Assembly: GCA_905236615.1 (NCBI GenBank)
Contig: CAJORC010000056.1
Coordinates: forward strand, 1-8,215
Direction: 5' to 3'
DNA: 8,215 nucleotides
DNA from: an uncultured Lachnospiraceae bacterium
GTDB taxonomy: Bacteria; Bacillota; Clostridia; Lachnospirales; Lachnospiraceae
The position numbers and the translations under genes were made by a program. Below, in pieces: positions 7,400 to 8,215 of this stretch. A model generated the notes under the pieces. It had not been told where the DNA came from. It worked only from the letters and a program-made list of their open reading frames with translations, and made no database searches. Position 1 is the stretch's first letter. Each line of letters opens with the position of its first letter.

Positions 7400-8215
7400 A
7401 TGTCAGAGTATAAAGACCAGAAAAACTATGAAGTACGTCAGAAGGCAAACCTTATAATTGCCGATCTTCCGCCATATGTACGTGATTATTTTCTTGAGCG
7501 CGAGATCCGTCTGTCGGCTATGTCCATATATTCTTATGCAGGCCAGTTAAATACATTCTTTAATTTTCTGCATAATTCAAATTCATATTTTCAAAAGAAA
7601 GGAATAAAAGAGATCACACTTGAGGATCTGGATAATCTCAATGACAGGGATATTGTGGAGTTCCTTCATTATCTCAGAAATTATCCCGAAAAAGCAAAAG
7701 ACGGAAAGATCAGATACGTTGAATGTTCTGCAACTACAATTCAGCACTATATGGTAACGCTCAATACTTTCTGGAAGTATTTCTATGTCCGGAAAATGCT
7801 GCACTCCAATCCCATCGATCTCATTACCAGAGCCAGACTTCCCAAAAAGGAAGTCATCTATCTTGAGAAAGAGGATAAAAAACAGTTTGTTGAGACCGTA
7901 AAATCAGGCAGTGGTTTAAGCAAACGCCAGACAAAATTTCATGAGAAAAACCATGAACGCGACACCGCCATGATCCAGATTTTCCTCGCAACCGGAATCC
8001 GGGTTTCCGAGCTTGTGGGAATGGATTTGGATGATATAAATCTTCGCAGGCACAGTATAAATGTCTACCGTAAGGGAGGAAACTTCGACACGGTTTATTT
8101 CAGTGATACTGCCGGAGAATATCTCGAAGCTTATCTTGACTGCCGCGATAAATATAAGCCCCTTCCGACGGAAAGGGCTGTTTTCCTCAACCGCAGCGGT
8201 GAAAGGATGAGTGTA
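7400..8215 (+). CDS. Tyrosine recombinase/integrase, N-terminal 272 residues (cut by window edge)
   Basis: An open frame runs from the ATG at 7400 to the right edge without a stop. A GGAGG (7387-7391) lies eight bases before the start. The first part (about 20-145) looks like the SAM-like core-binding domain of phage integrase/XerC-type proteins, with the pattern LSAMSIYSYAGQLNTFFNFL and later NTFWKYFYVRKMLHSNPID. The catalytic domain begins about residue 155. It shows ATGIRVSELVGMDL with the first catalytic arginine at R201, and YRKGG with the probable beta-hairpin lysine K225. The HxxR motif, the later His/Trp and the nucleophilic tyrosine lie beyond the window, so activity cannot be judged. 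It is divergent from glgP. It could be a chromosomal Xer-type enzyme or the integrase of a mobile element; no att repeat or element cargo is visible here to decide. Confidence 0.92.
   Translation, partial: MSEYKDQKNYEVRQKANLIIADLPPYVRDYFLEREIRLSAMSIYSYAGQLNTFFNFLHNSNSYFQKKGIKEITLEDLDNLNDRDIVEFLHYLRNYPEKAKDGKIRYVECSATTIQHYMVTLNTFWKYFYVRKMLHSNPIDLITRARLPKKEVIYLEKEDKKQFVETVKSGSGLSKRQTKFHEKNHERDTAMIQIFLATGIRVSELVGMDLDDINLRRHSINVYRKGGNFDTVYFSDTAGEYLEAYLDCRDKYKPLPTERAVFLNRSGERMSV

Noticed and set aside
7583..7804. Minus-strand open frame of 73 codons
   Set aside because: Antisense to the tyrosine recombinase, which has clear family motifs and a good ribosome binding site.

Overview
The window looks like a chromosomal segment of an anaerobic Gram-positive bacterium of the Clostridia, most likely a Lachnospiraceae member such as a Butyrivibrio relative. 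This is inferred from the moderately AT-rich composition, the strong GGAGG-type ribosome binding sites, the style of the PAS/GGDEF/EAL protein, and the glycogen phosphorylase and cobyric acid synthase sequences. No rRNA or other taxonomic marker is present, so the family assignment is tentative.

Layout from left to right. Positions 1-74 (minus) hold the first 24 codons of a PTS sugar permease (EIIC) that runs off the left edge. Positions 75-289 are a non-coding leader with a good sigma-A-type promoter followed by a long terminator hairpin, both reading towards the PTS gene. This is the arrangement expected of an attenuated or antiterminated sugar-transport gene, or of a short stand-alone RNA. 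Positions 290-3385 (minus) encode a 1031-residue soluble cyclic-di-GMP protein with the order PAS, degenerate GGDEF, EAL, PAS, PAS, intact GGDEF. Positions 3467-4918 (minus) encode cobyric acid synthase (CobQ/CbiP). Its ATG overlaps the stop codon of the upstream glycogen phosphorylase gene glgP (4915-7191, minus). A 208-base divergent intergenic region follows, with a promoter -10 element for glgP and a perfect inverted repeat just upstream of a plus-strand tyrosine recombinase (7400 to the right edge, incomplete).

How the genes relate. glgP and cobQ form a translationally coupled pair. The cyclic-di-GMP gene lies 81 bases further on in the same direction, has no obvious terminator before it, and could be co-transcribed or use its own weak promoter. 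GlgP releases glucose-1-phosphate from glycogen, and the PTS gene imports a sugar, so part of the window concerns carbohydrate handling. CobQ belongs to corrinoid (vitamin B12) synthesis and has no pathway neighbours here. The recombinase is divergent and may be unrelated. No CRISPR array, insertion sequence, tRNA or rRNA was seen. The main points of interest are the PTS leader, the two-GGDEF/one-EAL architecture and the inverted repeat in front of the recombinase.
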